The translations under genes and the position numbers were made by a program. A DNA stretch of 64,000 nt, taken from Primulina eburnea (Eukaryota; Streptophyta; Magnoliopsida; Lamiales; Gesneriaceae). Where the stretch lies: the NCBI RefSeq assembly GCF_022965805.1, contig NC_133105.1, positions 4,898,001 to 4,962,000 on the forward strand, read 5' to 3'. This document shows, piece by piece, positions 1 through 12,698 of the stretch. The notes under the pieces are model-generated. The model was not told where the DNA came from, did not search any database, and saw only the letters and a program-made list of their open reading frames with translations. How positions within the stretch are numbered: the stretch's first letter is position 1; each line of letters begins with the position of its first letter.

Positions 1-1324
1 ATTCAAGAATATATGGTTACTTAATTAGTTTAATTGATGTTAGATCCACAATCACTGAGTTTGACAACAATTTTTGTAGAATAAAATACAATTATAATAA
101 ATTACTTGATTATATATGTAATGAAATTTTGTATATTTCATATATGTTCGATTTATTTCATTTATAAGGTTGAATTTTTAAATATTATGATATAAGATTT
201 GTTATGCATCTTACCATCGATAAATTCACAAAAAATTTATATATTAATTCACGCTACCATATAATTCTGGTTTCGCCCAGACTTTTGTGTATTCGTTTGC
301 TTGAATTTATTGTTCCTCATTTTACCAAAACTCATAACATGCCAAACATGAAAGTTAATATTAATTTAAAGAGATGATAATATTAATATATTGTAATAAA
401 CAAATTTATCCCTCTTACTGATAACACTAACTTAAAAATAATATGTTGACGAACATATTGTCAGGAATCCAAAAATACAATTCAGATGTTAACTTTGACA
501 CTCAATTTTGAGTGATTGCCAAATGTCTCAACGACCCACAATTTTTGGACAACACAGTTACATCACAATTTTAAAATCAAAATGATATTTTTCATTTTAT
601 ACCAAGAATTCTTGATTGAAAATCGATAATATCAGATATATAGATATTTAATATAAACTCGTGCGAGCTCATTTAGCCCACCTTTAAATGAGTCGACAAA
701 ATTTCAACCCAACTTACTTATACTGTTTGGCAGTGCAGACCAAGCCGACGGACCCAAAACCCAAATCGACGGCTCAAATTACAACGATCTTTTACCGTGT
801 TTTATTTGAATAATTTATAAATATAAATCGCAAAAAAAATTCGATTGCAAAAAACTTTAATTTAAACATATAAATTCTAACAAACGGTTACAAGTAAATA
901 GATTTAAAACTTTAAAAATATTTTTGTAAAAAAATTATTTCACAATAAATTTTTTGACCATATTTTATTAAAGTATTTTTTTAATATAAACCATTGGAAA
1001 AAATATTTTTTAAACGCATAAGTTATAGTCCATGTCACAAAGATAAATTAACGAGGACATGAAAAAAAATTAATAAGACACCAAAAAAAATTCACAAGTC
1101 GATAATGGGTTATTTCTAAACTTTAATTAATTTAATTTACTTATTGAAAAGATAAATAAAAAATCTAAATCATTGGATTAAAAATAACATATTATAATGT
1201 GGGTAGGCACAAAAAAACCAAATATTAATTTACATAATGAAAAGATATCATTGGATTAAAAAAATAACATATTAGAATGTGTGTAGACATAAAAAAATTA
1301 AATACTAATAATCACACTTATTTA
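1..1324. other. AT-rich intergenic DNA, left edge
   Basis: No gene is recognisable on either strand. There are only short open frames with no family resemblance. Near the right side two imperfect copies of a block containing cattggattaaaaa followed by ataacatatta lie at about 1172-1240 and 1250-1310, which is a local duplication. Confidence 0.6.
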
Positions 1325-1842
1325 AAACATGAATAAAGATGAAAAAAGAGACATTTAAAGTAAGAAATTAATGTAAAATAAGCAATTAATAACTCCATAA
1401 ATGAAAATTCACATAAAAAGTCACATATATTTAAAATATGAATAAGGAGGAAAAAAGACACATTTAAAGTACAGTGGGTCTCATGTGAGATTGTCTCACG
1501 GATCATAATCTGTGAGACGGGTCAACCCTACTCATATTCACAATAAAAAGTAATATTCTTAGCATAAAAAGTAATATTTTTTTATGGGTGACCCAAATAA
1601 GAGATCCGTCTCACAAATACTACCTGTGAGATCGTCTCACACAACTTTTTGTCTTTAAAGTAAGCAATTAACAAGTAATAAGGAGATAAATGAAAATTCA
1701 CATATAAAGTCACATATTTATATAAAAAAGACACGTTTAAAGTAAGAAATTAATGTAAAACAAGTTATTAATAAGGAGATAAAAAAAAGACACATTTAAA
1801 TTAAGAAATTAATGTAAAACAAGTAATTAATAAGGAGATGAA
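1325..1842. repeat. Degenerate tandem repeat interrupted by a MITE
   Basis: A unit containing acatttaaagtaagaaatta, then atgtaaaa and a variant of aattaataaggagat recurs about four times (near 1340, 1460/1654, 1725 and 1790). One unit is split by MITE copy 1 at 1472-1653, so the array is older than that insertion. No coding potential is seen. Confidence 0.75.
1472..1653 (-). mobile_element. MITE copy 1 (182 bp), 9-bp target duplication
   Basis: This is a non-autonomous element carrying the hairpin-like motifs gtgagatNgtctcac near both ends and the core acaataaaaagtaatatt. It is flanked by perfect 9-bp direct repeats tttaaagta at 1463-1471 and 1654-1662. A 9-bp duplication is the size made by Mutator-like transposases, so the family is probably MULE-derived. 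That superfamily assignment is inference. Confidence 0.85.
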
Positions 1843-1923
1843 CGGAAATGCACACACACACACACATATATATATATTTATTTATTTATATAAATATATA
1901 TATATACATATATATATAAATAT

Positions 1924-1925
1924 AA

Positions 1926-1994
<69 letters not shown>
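1924..1994. repeat. (TA)n microsatellite
   Basis: A long, nearly pure TA dinucleotide tract, preceded by a short CA run at 1850-1866. It creates tyrosine/isoleucine-rich spurious frames on both strands. Confidence 0.97.
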
Positions 1995-1999
<5 letters not shown>

Positions 2000-2697
2000 G
2001 ATAGATATATGAGAATGGGAGACAAGAAATTGAGGGCTGCATGTGGAGCTACATGGATAATTTTTAATAGAGCACTACAGCACTGAAGATTAATGTGGTC
2101 AACTGGAGGAGCCAACTATGATCAACTGAATGAATGTATGTATAAAATAATGTTTATTTATTTTTATTTTTTTGATGCAGAATCTTGGTAAAAATGAACT
2201 CTATTTCGAGGGATCTTCAAGAAATTGCATATTCTAAAATGGAGTAATGTATGATTTTCAAGTGATTCTAAGCATATATTTATGCCTGAGATCAGAGTAT
2301 TGTATATTATAGTTATCTTGAATTTTATGATTTTAGAATAAATACTAACATATTTATTGCTATTACATAATAATATACTAGTGCTTTTCCAAGCATATAT
2401 AGATTACATATGTATATAATTTTTTATTTTAAAAATAATATTTTTTTTCATATTTTTTATAAAGAGTGATAGAATATCTAAAAATTCAAAAAAATAGATA
2501 ACTGTATAATTTAAAATTAGAAGTATAAATGTAATTGAAGAACTAAAAATAAATGTTAATTTAGGGAAAAAAATCATCAGTAAAGTTATATAGTAAGAGT
2601 AATTGTAAATTAAATTAAACTTCACCAAATCAATTATAAGTTAGTTAGTATAAATATTCCAAATTTTAATTAATTAACTAATGAACCACGCACATGC
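1995..2697. other. Intergenic, nothing recognised
   Basis: AT-rich sequence without a supportable gene or repeat. Small open frames show no domain or codon-usage signal. Confidence 0.5.
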
Positions 2698-2705
2698 GTT
2701 ACATA

Positions 2706-3210
2706 TAGGGATGTAATCGAGTCGAGCCGAGCCGAACTCTTGAATGTTTGAGCTTGATTCGTTTATAATCAAGCTGAGGTCGAGCTTTATTTAACGAATA
2801 TATCCATGGATCACAAGTTTATTCAAGTCTTTATCGAGTTTAAACAAACTTAATAAATATGAATTATACATTTAAATTTTCATTAAATTAATTAAAAAAT
2901 AAATTATATATTTAAAGAAAAATATATTATTCTTATTAAAATTTGTAAATTTATTATTAATAGATTTTTCTATATATTTTCATAAATAATATGCAAAATC
3001 AATAAATCAAATAACAAATATATTATTTTTAATCTAAAAGATTACTCATGAACTTACCAACGAACATGTTCACGAGCTAACGAGCCGAATACTGTAAAGC
3101 TTGAGTTTGGTTTGTTTATCTTAACGAGCCTCATTAAACGAGCTCAAACGAGCTTTTATCGAATCGAGCTTCGAATAGCTCACAAACAGTTTGATTCGTT
3201 TACATCCCTA
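2706..3210. mobile_element. hAT-like non-autonomous element, complete
   Basis: The element starts tagggatgtaa and ends ttacatcccta, an 11-bp perfect terminal inverted repeat. It is flanked by an exact 8-bp direct repeat gttacata at 2698-2705 and 3211-3218. Both ends are rich in inverted cgagc/gctcg motifs, and the centre is AT-rich with no open frame. Short TIRs with an 8-bp duplication fit the hAT superfamily. It is 505 bp and lacks a transposase, so it would need one in trans. Confidence 0.88.
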
Positions 3211-3218
3211 GTTACATA

Positions 3219-5480
3219 TATAAAATGATGATTATAATTTATATAAGTGATAATTTAGGGGGTTTGATATGCAATTTAAAGAAGATGTGATTTAGATTTT
3301 GGGGCAAATTTGAAATAAATTTTGGTATGATTTGACATATGAAAACGGTTATTATGAAGTATACAACTATAGTAATAATATATATAGAACCATGGATTGA
3401 TAAAGTAAATTATATTTTGTTTTTATCTAATAACTCGTATGTTTTTTATTTGGTCATGTTATCAATCTATCGGTGTATTAAACTAATTTGCCCAATTCAA
3501 TTTATTCATTGAGTGCTGACGTGGCGACAGATATTATTGTTATGTCTGATATCACGTCATCACTATGAAGAAAAATGACAAAAAATGAAAAAAAAAATTG
3601 TAAGTTGGTGGATTTAGACCGTAAATTAACTTATAATAAAATCAAAAATGAAAATTATGAACTTATGACCAATTGGTTACGTGTTCAACAATTTATTGGA
3701 CGAGTTTGTCACACATTGTTTATTTAGTATTATTTATCTGGTTGATGTGGTTTTCAGACTATTTTGTTTAGTCTTATTGAATGAGTTTGTCACACATTGT
3801 TTATTTATTATTGTTTATCTCATTGACGTTGTTTGCAGATAATCGGTGTTTAGTCCAATAGTTTATCCAAAAGCTTTTAGCGGTGCTTTCACTTGATGGG
3901 ATATCTAGGCCTCCTAGGCCTGCTGAGTGTGTACCTATTAATAGCGATTGAAAAAAAAAAAGATAAAATTATGTGAAATATAAGAGAAAAATGTGTTTTT
4001 CCTATCTGATACAGAATTGACTTTTACAAATAATGGAAGTAACACGATTGAAGACATGAACAGATGAGATTCCAAATAAAGTCCATGCCTTTTTGTGAGC
4101 CCCATTGGCTTCATAGTGGTGTTTCAATTTGTGGTTGAGGTCCACCATCACTAATGCTAAAATGCGGGATAATGTGGAATCGATGCGTAATAAAGATTTG
4201 ACACGACGTAGATACAATTTACATAATTTTAACAATTTGAGATTGCATTTAAGAATATAGTTATAATCTAAAAAAACTTATATATATATACTCCTTAATA
4301 CGAAGAACATTACTCACAAATGAGATTTGAACCCAAGACTACACAGGTTTTGAGATCTCGCTCTTGTCGTTACTACTAAGAAATCTTTGGGGAAAATACA
4401 TACATTACATATACATACAACTCACAAACATATTCAAAATCTTCGAGCTGAGCTCAAACTCGAAAAACACTCAAATAATTTTGGTTCCCACTTTTCCTTC
4501 CGAATCTTTTTTCCCTCTCCATTTTAATACTAGTAAACGGAGCCGAACTCGAATACACTTAATATGAACGAGTATTTAGAGAGTTTAAATATGAAAAGGC
4601 GAAGAGTCTGATTCATTATTCTTTATGATATAGAATCAACGCATGCATATCCAATTGGTTACAATTAATTTTGTTTTAAGTGGAATAAGATTCTATTTCT
4701 ATTGGTTCAAAAAAAATATGCCAAATTTGAGACGATAGCAATTATCCACCAGTCATTCGTGGTGTAGGTTTATATATTAATTATGGTTCCAAACTGTGCC
4801 AAACTAGCAATAATTACGTACTTAATTAAATATTAGTTAATCAATTATTGTAATTTGTTGAGAGTTTGATTGATTTGCTTGGTCAGCTATGCCAGATTCA
4901 TTCGAGCTAGTCCTATTAAATATCAAGAATAAACGATTGCGTGAGTTTTATGTCGATCGAGTAATTGACCGCTTGATTAATACCAATGAATTAAATTTTC
5001 TTCACGAACTTTTTTTTCAAACGAACATGTTGAATGAAGTTTGTCAATACAGTTTATTCGACTAACGTGATTACATGTTATAATGTTCGTCAGAAGACTT
5101 ACACGATGCAAACAAAAAAAATACCGGTTGAGTTCCCGGTTCATTAAAAATAAATAAATGATTGAATTAAACATCAAATATGACTGTTGGATCGTTTTGA
5201 TCTATTTTTAATATATATTGACGGATATTATTACGAATATATAATATCAATAAATTATTTAAATAATATGTATGAATACGTGAAATCCAAATTCATTGAT
5301 GAGCGTAGCGGTGAAGCCCAAGAAGGAGAGTGGATTGGACACGTCAAATGTCACAGGAATCCATGGTTTGATTGCCACATCATTATGTTAGTTACCACCG
5401 TACTCTGTGTCCGAAACAATATTAAATCTCTGCTAAAATTCATTATTCTGCTTAATTAATTTATCACGCACTCAAGAGTG
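3219..5480. other. Intergenic; contains an 81-bp tandem duplication
   Basis: No gene is recognised. The 20-base block gagtttgtcacacattgttt occurs at 3702 and 3783, making an imperfect tandem duplication of period 81. A palindromic aggcctcctaggcct lies near 3907. The right part (after about 5200) is the likely upstream region of the ACT-domain gene. Confidence 0.55.
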
Positions 5481-6540
5481 TTTATTTCTGAAGCTAGCCC
5501 ATTGCCACCTGCGCGAGATTCATCCTTCAGTTTCAGAACTCAGGTGATTTCATGCTCTTGATATCTGATGTGGGTTTGAAGAATATATATACGCATGGTT
5601 TTTTGTATGCTTCAGATGTAAATCAAGGATTCTCCTTGAGGGATAGTTGAACGAATCTTAACTATTTTATATGTTTAATTCATGACTTCAAATTGTTTTC
5701 TGGGGTTGCCTTATCGTTTAAAATTTGTTTATCTTGGTATATTTGAGCTCTATTTCCTGCTCCACTGAAGAAGATTTTCATCATCACTTTTGTGTCGGTT
5801 GGCTTTGTTGGTTTTATTGATTTTCTTTGCGAAGCAATATTAGTTTGATATTGGTGGAAAATCAGGCAGCTCTGTAATGTTCGTTATATGTATTTAGCTG
5901 CCTTTGTTTTTCTGTCAGACGACGTGGGAATTTATATTGGCTTTGGTTTGGTGCCAAACTGAAGTCTAAAAGGAATTCAATTCAGGGGGAGAAGCTTTAT
6001 TTGGTTGTCTTTATTTTGAAAATATAGATTTTTTATGAGATAATTCAAATTTTAAGAGGTGTCTATCTATTATCTCTGGCCAGAGTCTATTAATACATGG
6101 CATGATATCATAATTTCATGTTCCATGTCAATGTGTTTATGTTGTCTTCTCATTGTGTTCGTGCATGAAAATCGAAATTTGTTTTGTTTTCGTAGCTAGT
6201 TGTGTATAAATATTGGTTCAAATTGGTCTTACTGGTTATTATTTTAGGTAATTTGTTACTGTTTAGACCACAACTTATTGCATCTTCTTACTGCAGTCGG
6301 ATCGTTTGTAATATGTAAATCTTTTGTCCAGAGAATCCAAGGAATGATCACTTTTTAATTAACCACTGAAACTCATTACCGTGGGTCCAATTAAGGTAGC
6401 CGTCTCTGATAAAAAAATTCAGCATTTCTTCATTGTTTTGATTTAGTTTTCAAGGATTACCTTACCCATAGAAGTGTCGGTGTGATGATACCATTTGGCT
6501 TCTTGGTTAACCATCTTTGGTGTTTGATGCAGACAAGATA

Positions 6541-9161
6541 ATGGGTTCGTGGGCATACTTTGATCCTGAATACGAGACATTAAATATCAGAATAAATCCT
6601 CCCCAGTTCAGTTTCAAAACCTTTTCTTCTTTCACTTTGACACATCTTGTACATGTTTCTGTTCTTTTTCCTAACTCCAAATGAACTCCCTACTATGTGC
6701 TACTATTTTCTTATTTTCTACAAGTGAAGTATTGATCGTTGAATCATGATCATCTGGTTTTGTGGTTTTAAATCATCTCAGTTTACATGTTTCAGGGTTT
6801 CCGTGGACAACTCTAGTTGCAAGGACTGTACTCTGGTCAAGGTAACTTCTTACTCGTGTTCTAAAGGGTTGAAATTGTGAATTTGCTAGTTCGATAATAT
6901 TAATGTTTATGTGTTCCTCAGGTTGACAGCATGAACAAACCAGGGATTCTGCTTGAAGTGGTGCAAATTCTTACTGATCTTGATCTTATTATTACTAAGG
7001 CCTACATCTCCTCCGACGGCGGCTGGTTTATGGATGGTACGATACATTTCATTGTGAATATTTATTGACTCAAGTGATCAAAATGAAATGTCAATAATGT
7101 TATGAAACTAAAGGTGCACGATTGTGTTTCTTCAGTCAGCTGTCCATTTTGTTTATCTTTTACTCGTGCATGTATATTAAGAACTCGAGTGTGAGTCAGA
7201 AGCTCCTTTCATGACTAAAATACTCGTTTTATTTTCTGTCCTCCTTCAACAGTGTTTCATGTCACCGATGAACAAGGGCGCAAGATTAGGGACACTCAGA
7301 CTATTGAGTACATAGAGAAGGTTTGATTTTATCTAAACTGTTCATTGTTTTCACATTAATCCGTTACCGAGCAGAGGAGCTAACAGGGTCATGCTGAAAT
7401 CCTGTGAAATAGTTTTATTTGGAGTCTGAATGGGGGAAAGATTTCGATATGTCTCAACTATACGAGGCTCATAGGCACTAACTAGCATATATACAATCGG
7501 GAACACTTTCATGTAATCTATAATTTTTGTTGTTCATAAACGATAGGCTTTGGGACCCAAGGGCTACACCTCAGGCATATTGAAGGCTTCTCCTGAAAAG
7601 AGAGTGGGAGTGAAGTCAATGGGAGATTACACCGCCATCGAGCTTATAGGCCGGGACCGCCCCGGTCTCTTATCAGAGATTTCTGCGGTGCTTGCCAATC
7701 TCCACCTCAATGTTGCTGCTGCCGAAGTTTGGACTCATAACAGTCGCATAGCTTGTGTTCTATATGTAAATGATGACACGACATGCCGTGCAGTGAATGA
7801 CGCATCTCGATTATCATCTATGGAGGAGCAGCTCAAAAATATTCTTCGAGGCTGTGGGAACGAAGAAAATGTTGCTCACACGAGTTTCTCGATTGGTTCC
7901 ACACATATTGACAGACGACTCCACCAACTATTATTTGCTGACAGGGACTACGAGTGTACTTTCTTGGAAACTAAAGAGGATTCGCCTCCGTCATTCAAAC
8001 CAAAGGTTGTGATCGAGAGGTGTGAAGAAAAAGATTACTTGGTGGTGTCTGTCAGGTGCAGAGATCGACCGAAGCTTATGTTTGATATTGTGTGCACTCT
8101 TACGGATATGCAGTACGTTGTTTTCCATGCCACTATTTCATCAGATGGCCCACACGCTTCACAGGTATTTGCTTGGTTTCTTTTCTTGAATTGACGTACA
8201 TAATGATCCATTGATCATTTTGGGAAGATGAGAAGCTAGAGACCTAAGCTTTAGGATAGAACTCTCTACGTATTTCACAACAGTGAGTGGGAAGCCGGGG
8301 GGTACCTAAGGTTTGGGGTTTGAAACTGCGTTTAAAAAGACTTGGAAAGTATTTTCAGTTAAGGAGGGTCCGAACGCGAAAAAATAGTTACCTGAACTCG
8401 AGATCGAGATCGACTTGAATGCATATGACACTGTAAAGCTACGTAGCAATGAGAAAAATGCCCTTCAATCTCAATAAAATTAGCTGTGAAAATAAATATG
8501 GATAACATCGTGATTAAATAAAGTTACACGCAGAAAAATAAATAAAAAATATCATTAGTACTAGAACTCGAGCAGGTAGGCGAGTACTCGAGTTCAAGCT
8601 GAGTTTTGACCATTCTATTGAGGATACTAAACTTGTAGGAATATTTCATTCGTCACATGGATGGTCGCACGTTAGATACCGAAGAAGAGAAAGAAAAGGT
8701 CATCAAATGTCTCGAGGCCGCAATCCGACGACGAACAAGCGAGGTAACCTCAACAATCACCCTCCTGAATAAGTCAACCTAAACTTTTTACATATCTTGA
8801 AACATGATTGATTACATGTTTTGGAACGTCGTTATATCAGGGCCTAAGTTTGGAAATATGCGCAAAAGACCGAGTAGGACTTCTGTCTGAAGTGACTCGA
8901 GTGCTCCGAGAAAACGGGCTTTCCGTCACAAGAGCAGGTGTCTCGACTGTCGGAGAGGAGGCCATGAACGTTTTCTACGTGAACGATGCGTCTGGGAATC
9001 CGGTCGACGCCAAGATCATCGAAGCATTACGAAAAGAAATCGGGCGCACAATGAGAGTTAATGTGAAAAAGGCTCCACTAGATATTAAAGCAGCTGAAGC
9101 AGATGGATGGGCTAACACTAGCTTCTTCTTCGGAAGTTTGTTGAAAAAATTCCGCAGCTAG
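6541..9161 (+). CDS. ACR3: ACT domain-containing protein ACR3-like, 445 aa
   Basis: Seven coding exons join in frame: 6541-6605, 6796-6841, 6922-7036, 7253-7320, 7547-8164, 8639-8743 and 8841-9161. The 445-residue product matches plant ACR proteins with four ACT domains (about residues 30-110, 120-200, 255-330 and 340-415). Characteristic segments include [41 protein letters not shown] and [15 protein letters not shown]. Each carries the ligand-binding glycine/leucine loop of an ACT fold. The N-terminus ([10 protein letters not shown]) and C-terminus (TSFFFGSLL) favour ACR3 over other family members. ACR proteins are thought to sense amino acids or nitrogen status, but no enzyme domain is present. 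A 5' UTR exon ending at 5543 with an intron at 5544-6532 is likely, since an acceptor lies 8 bases before the ATG. aataaaa at about 9271 could be the poly(A) signal. The gene appears intact. Confidence 0.95.
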
Positions 9162-9353
9162 TTATAAATATTTATGTACATAAATTTGACTTTCTTGATT
9201 TGTACCATAATGAGACAACTTCTGGGCTAGTTTCTATGTGTTAACTGTACACATACTAGGAAAATATTGTAATAAAAGCTCGGAATCCGACTATATAAAG
9301 TTCACTGCTTTTTCTTTTCTTTTTTTTTTTTTTTTTGCAATTTTATTCTTTTT

Positions 9354-9420
9354 GTTGATGTGCAATGCACATGTGTAATATCACATCAACAATTGCACAT
9401 GTGTAATATCACATCAACAT
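9354..9420. repeat. Short palindromic tandem repeat downstream of ACR3
   Basis: gttgatgtgcaatgcacatg begins the block. The segment gcacatgtgtaatatcacat is then repeated twice in tandem, each copy ending atcaaca. gttgatgt and acatcaac make it self-complementary. A T-rich run lies just upstream at 9321-9337. Confidence 0.8.
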
Positions 9421-10802
9421 TTTCGATAAAAAATTGCTAAAATTGACGTAAATAAGAAACATGATCAAGTTTGATGTTAGATAACATAAAATATCAAAAT
9501 ATTAAACAAAAACAAACATAAAAAAACAATTTTCAACTAAAATTACTGAGCTTTTAAAAAAACATGAGATTTTATATAAACTCTCTTAATCTCAAATATA
9601 AAGATCACGTTTTTTTCATTCATCCCAAATATATAAATCAATTTCCATATTTAATATTATTTTATCTATTGTAGGACCGAGTGTTTACCGCTTTACCAAA
9701 AGCTATATAACTAGTGGTAATGGTGCAACTCAAATCTTTTAAACCGCACAGCAGTTCAAGCATCACGGTTCGATCGCTCTACCGAACATGGACAATTATT
9801 ACACCTAACATCTATTATTTCACCAATTTGCTCTCATCCTTTAATACATTAACTACTCTCAACAAATTTTTATCTGATTAAAACAATCATTAATTAAATA
9901 AAGGTAAATTGAGAAATTCTTTGTAAAATTTACTTTTTCAATAATAATTTTAATTCGTATAAAAACACACACAAACTTAAATATATGATCAGATAGATTG
10001 AATATTTATCGATTGTACACACGATACCTAAAACAACGATGATATTATATAATTAACTTGAAAATTCCATATTATAAATAAACCAAAAAAGAGTAAAATC
10101 CAAGATGGCTCAAAGAAAATGATTGTGAAAGTTGGTTCACAAATATTCGAGTATTTTGCACAAGTTTTTCATGTGACTCGAGCAAAATATCTTGAAAAAA
10201 AATTTAAAAATGTTTGTAGACCAGCTTGCACAAAAGAAGAGCCTCTGGATGTAAATATTACAAAAAGTTTAGAATCAAAATATTTTCAAAAATCATACAT
10301 ATAATATATTTTATACATACTTAACTAGTTTTTTTTTTTTTTTTGAAATCACTTAACTAGTTTTTAATAATCTGGGAATCTCTTTGTTTTTTTAGTGTGT
10401 GAAAAAATTATTTATTTTATATATATTATTTTCATTAAAGTATATATGATAATCGATCATTATTGATCTCGAAAATGCATTTGGACGAGAACAAAGCCAA
10501 GATGCAAAGTATAGTATACATCTCCAATCTGCTGTTCCAATTAAATTATTAATTTTTTCATTTTTCAGATTTTCGAAAATATATGAATTTATATATATAT
10601 ATATATATATATTAGAGTGATATTTTGCATCTGAAATTCAACTAAGATGCATGGAGTAAAAAGAATGAGATTGAATTGAGATCGAAGAAAGGATTTTACC
10701 AAAAGGATTGTGTTAATGGAAATCAAGGAAACTTTTGAAGCAAATTAAAGTTAATTTAAAGCAAAACACGTCATATTATTCAGTTTTATAGCATATAATT
10801 TT
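9421..10802. other. Intergenic, AT-rich
   Basis: No gene is recognised. It holds a (TA)n tract at about 10589-10612 and T-runs near 10329. A stretch at about 9690-9790 looks like a dispersed plant repeat by its wording, but I cannot define its ends. Confidence 0.5.
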
Positions 10803-10984
10803 GAGTGGATCTCATGAGAGACCGTCGAACGGATTTTAATCTGTGAGACGGATAAGTCATACTGATATTCACAATAAAAAATAATACTCTTAGCATAAAA
10901 AGTAATATTTTTTCTTAAATGACCCAAATAAGAAATCTTTCTCATAAATACAATCTGTGAAACCATCTAACAAAAGTTTTTGTC
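10803..10984 (-). mobile_element. MITE copy 2 (182 bp)
   Basis: Same family and same length as copy 1: gagtggatctcatgagag at the left, tagcataaaaagtaatat in the middle, and gtttttgtc at the right. The flanks tataatttt and ttgaatttt match at 7 of 9 positions, a decayed 9-bp target duplication. Confidence 0.85.
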
Positions 10985-11342
10985 TTGAATTTTATAAGTT
11001 TATCGACTCCAAAAAATAAATAAAGGTGGAGTGACTGATAATTAATAGTGACTGATAAATAAATATGTGAAGGGGTCAAAAAAGCAATAATTAATTCCCC
11101 AACTTTAAACCGCGGTTTCGTATCTAAGAGTTCGATTGTGGTTCATTCTTTTTAATTGCGATATATATCGAATATTTTATCACCACTCTTTTTTTTCTTT
11201 TTTTAAGAGGATATTTTTTAAAAAAATTATCCGAGTATTTGTCGCTAAAAAAATTAATTAAATGTCAACTTCGGGCGTAGAGAAAAGTCAACAATTGTAT
11301 GCGATCTAAATACCTTTCAACCCCATCAAATAGCAATATTTA

Positions 11343-11487
11343 GGCAAAAATATGTATGAGACAGTCTCACGGATCATATTTTATGAGATAGATATTTTAT
11401 TTGGGTCATCCATGAAAACATATTACTTTTTATACTAAGAGTATTACTTTTTATTATGAATATCGGTAGGGTTGACCACTCAAAAAA
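11343..11487 (+). mobile_element. MITE copy 3, 3'-truncated
   Basis: Starts ggcaaaaatatgtatgagac, contains tatttgggtcatccatgaaa and ttactttttattatgaatat, then stops after ggttgacc without the terminal hairpin. No target duplication is visible. Confidence 0.75.
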
Positions 11488-12510
11488 CATTGAAAAGTTT
11501 CACACGTTAACATTGCTGATATTTTTGTGGAAATCATTAAAAGCAGAGAGGTTTACACTTAATTCACACCTGCAATGTTATATGTATGTGCTCCATTAAC
11601 GAATTAGAAGTGCTCACGGTTCGTTTAATAGCACGAACCGAAACCAAAATTTCAATTTGAAACAAAAATCAAACCATTAATTCAGTTTTGTTTTGGTTTT
11701 TAGTTTTCTGGATTTCAATTCGGTTTTTTTTAGATGTTAGTTAACAGAACAAGAGCCAAAAAAAATGATTTTTTTATTTTTTAAAATCTTTTTTTTTGTT
11801 TTTAAATCATTTTTTAATTTTTATTAATAAATAAATAAAAAAAATATAATTTCAGATAAACCGATAAAATCTGACATATTTCAGTTTTGAATTCGATTCG
11901 GTTTTTTATTCGGATTTGTGTAGAAATTTGGTTTGCTCCTAATGAACACCACTATTCGATGTGTATCAGGTAAATTTTGAGACTAACACGATAATTTGTA
12001 AATCAAACTAGCAAGGTAAATCGCAAAATAGAAAGTGTGGAAAGAAGAACTATTTGTATTATTAATTTTGAATATTTGGATGTATTATTACAGATGTCAT
12101 TATCATACTGTTAGAATAAAATTGTCACATATGATTAACTATATAATTAATTAAATCCCGTTTATGTGTCTTCCATTCCATAAAACATTAACCGGTCCGC
12201 TTGATCAATCTTTAAAATATGATTTTGAATAACTATTTTTTTTTATTTTAAGTCTAATAAATAATATTATATATCATACAATAATAAATATATGATATAC
12301 ATTAAGTTTGTAAAAAGTTTCAAATTGCTAATGTAGATTAAATTGAAATTTGATACAAATTTTATAGACCTCCTTCTCCAATATATAAACTTATTTATTC
12401 ACCTTTTAAAATATAGTTGGAAAATCCAATTATATAAACTAATTTTCAATTTATTTAATGATTGGAAATAGGTAATATATTAAATGAAGATATATTAGTA
12501 AAATAATATA
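11488..12510. other. Intergenic; aaccgaa/ttcggtt-rich block
   Basis: Between about 11610 and 11950 inverted ggttcg/cgaacc and ttcggtttttt/aaaaccgaa-type motifs recur near both ends. This resembles a decayed inverted-repeat element. I could not find clean termini or a duplication. The rest is plain AT-rich DNA. Confidence 0.45.
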
Positions 12511-12698
12511 GAGTAAGTTTTTTGTGAGATGGACTAACGAATCTTTATCTGTGAGACATGTCAACCCTACCGATATTAACAGTAAAAATTAATAATCTTA
12601 GCATAAAAAATAATACTTTTTCATTTCATAGATGACCCAAATAAGAGATTCGTCTCACAAAATACGACATGTGAGATCGTCTCACACAAATTTTTGTC
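12511..12698 (-). mobile_element. MITE copy 4, perfect 9-bp duplication
   Basis: Starts gagtaagttttttgtgag and ends cacaaatttttgtc. It is flanked by exact 9-bp repeats aataatata at 12502-12510 and 12699-12707. The internal family motifs acccaaataagagattcgtc and gatcgtctcac are present. Confidence 0.88.

Noticed and set aside
1838..2115. Tyr/Ile-rich frames across the TA tract
   Set aside because: They are translations of a microsatellite. The same pattern recurs at 35730-36053 and 58684-58896.
5187..5459. 90-codon plus-strand frame upstream of ACR3
   Set aside because: No family resemblance, AT-driven composition, and it lies in the probable ACR3 promoter.
9767..9775. tRNA-like B box ggttcgatc
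   Set aside because: No A box at the right distance and no cloverleaf could be folded by eye. It lies in what reads as a dispersed repeat.
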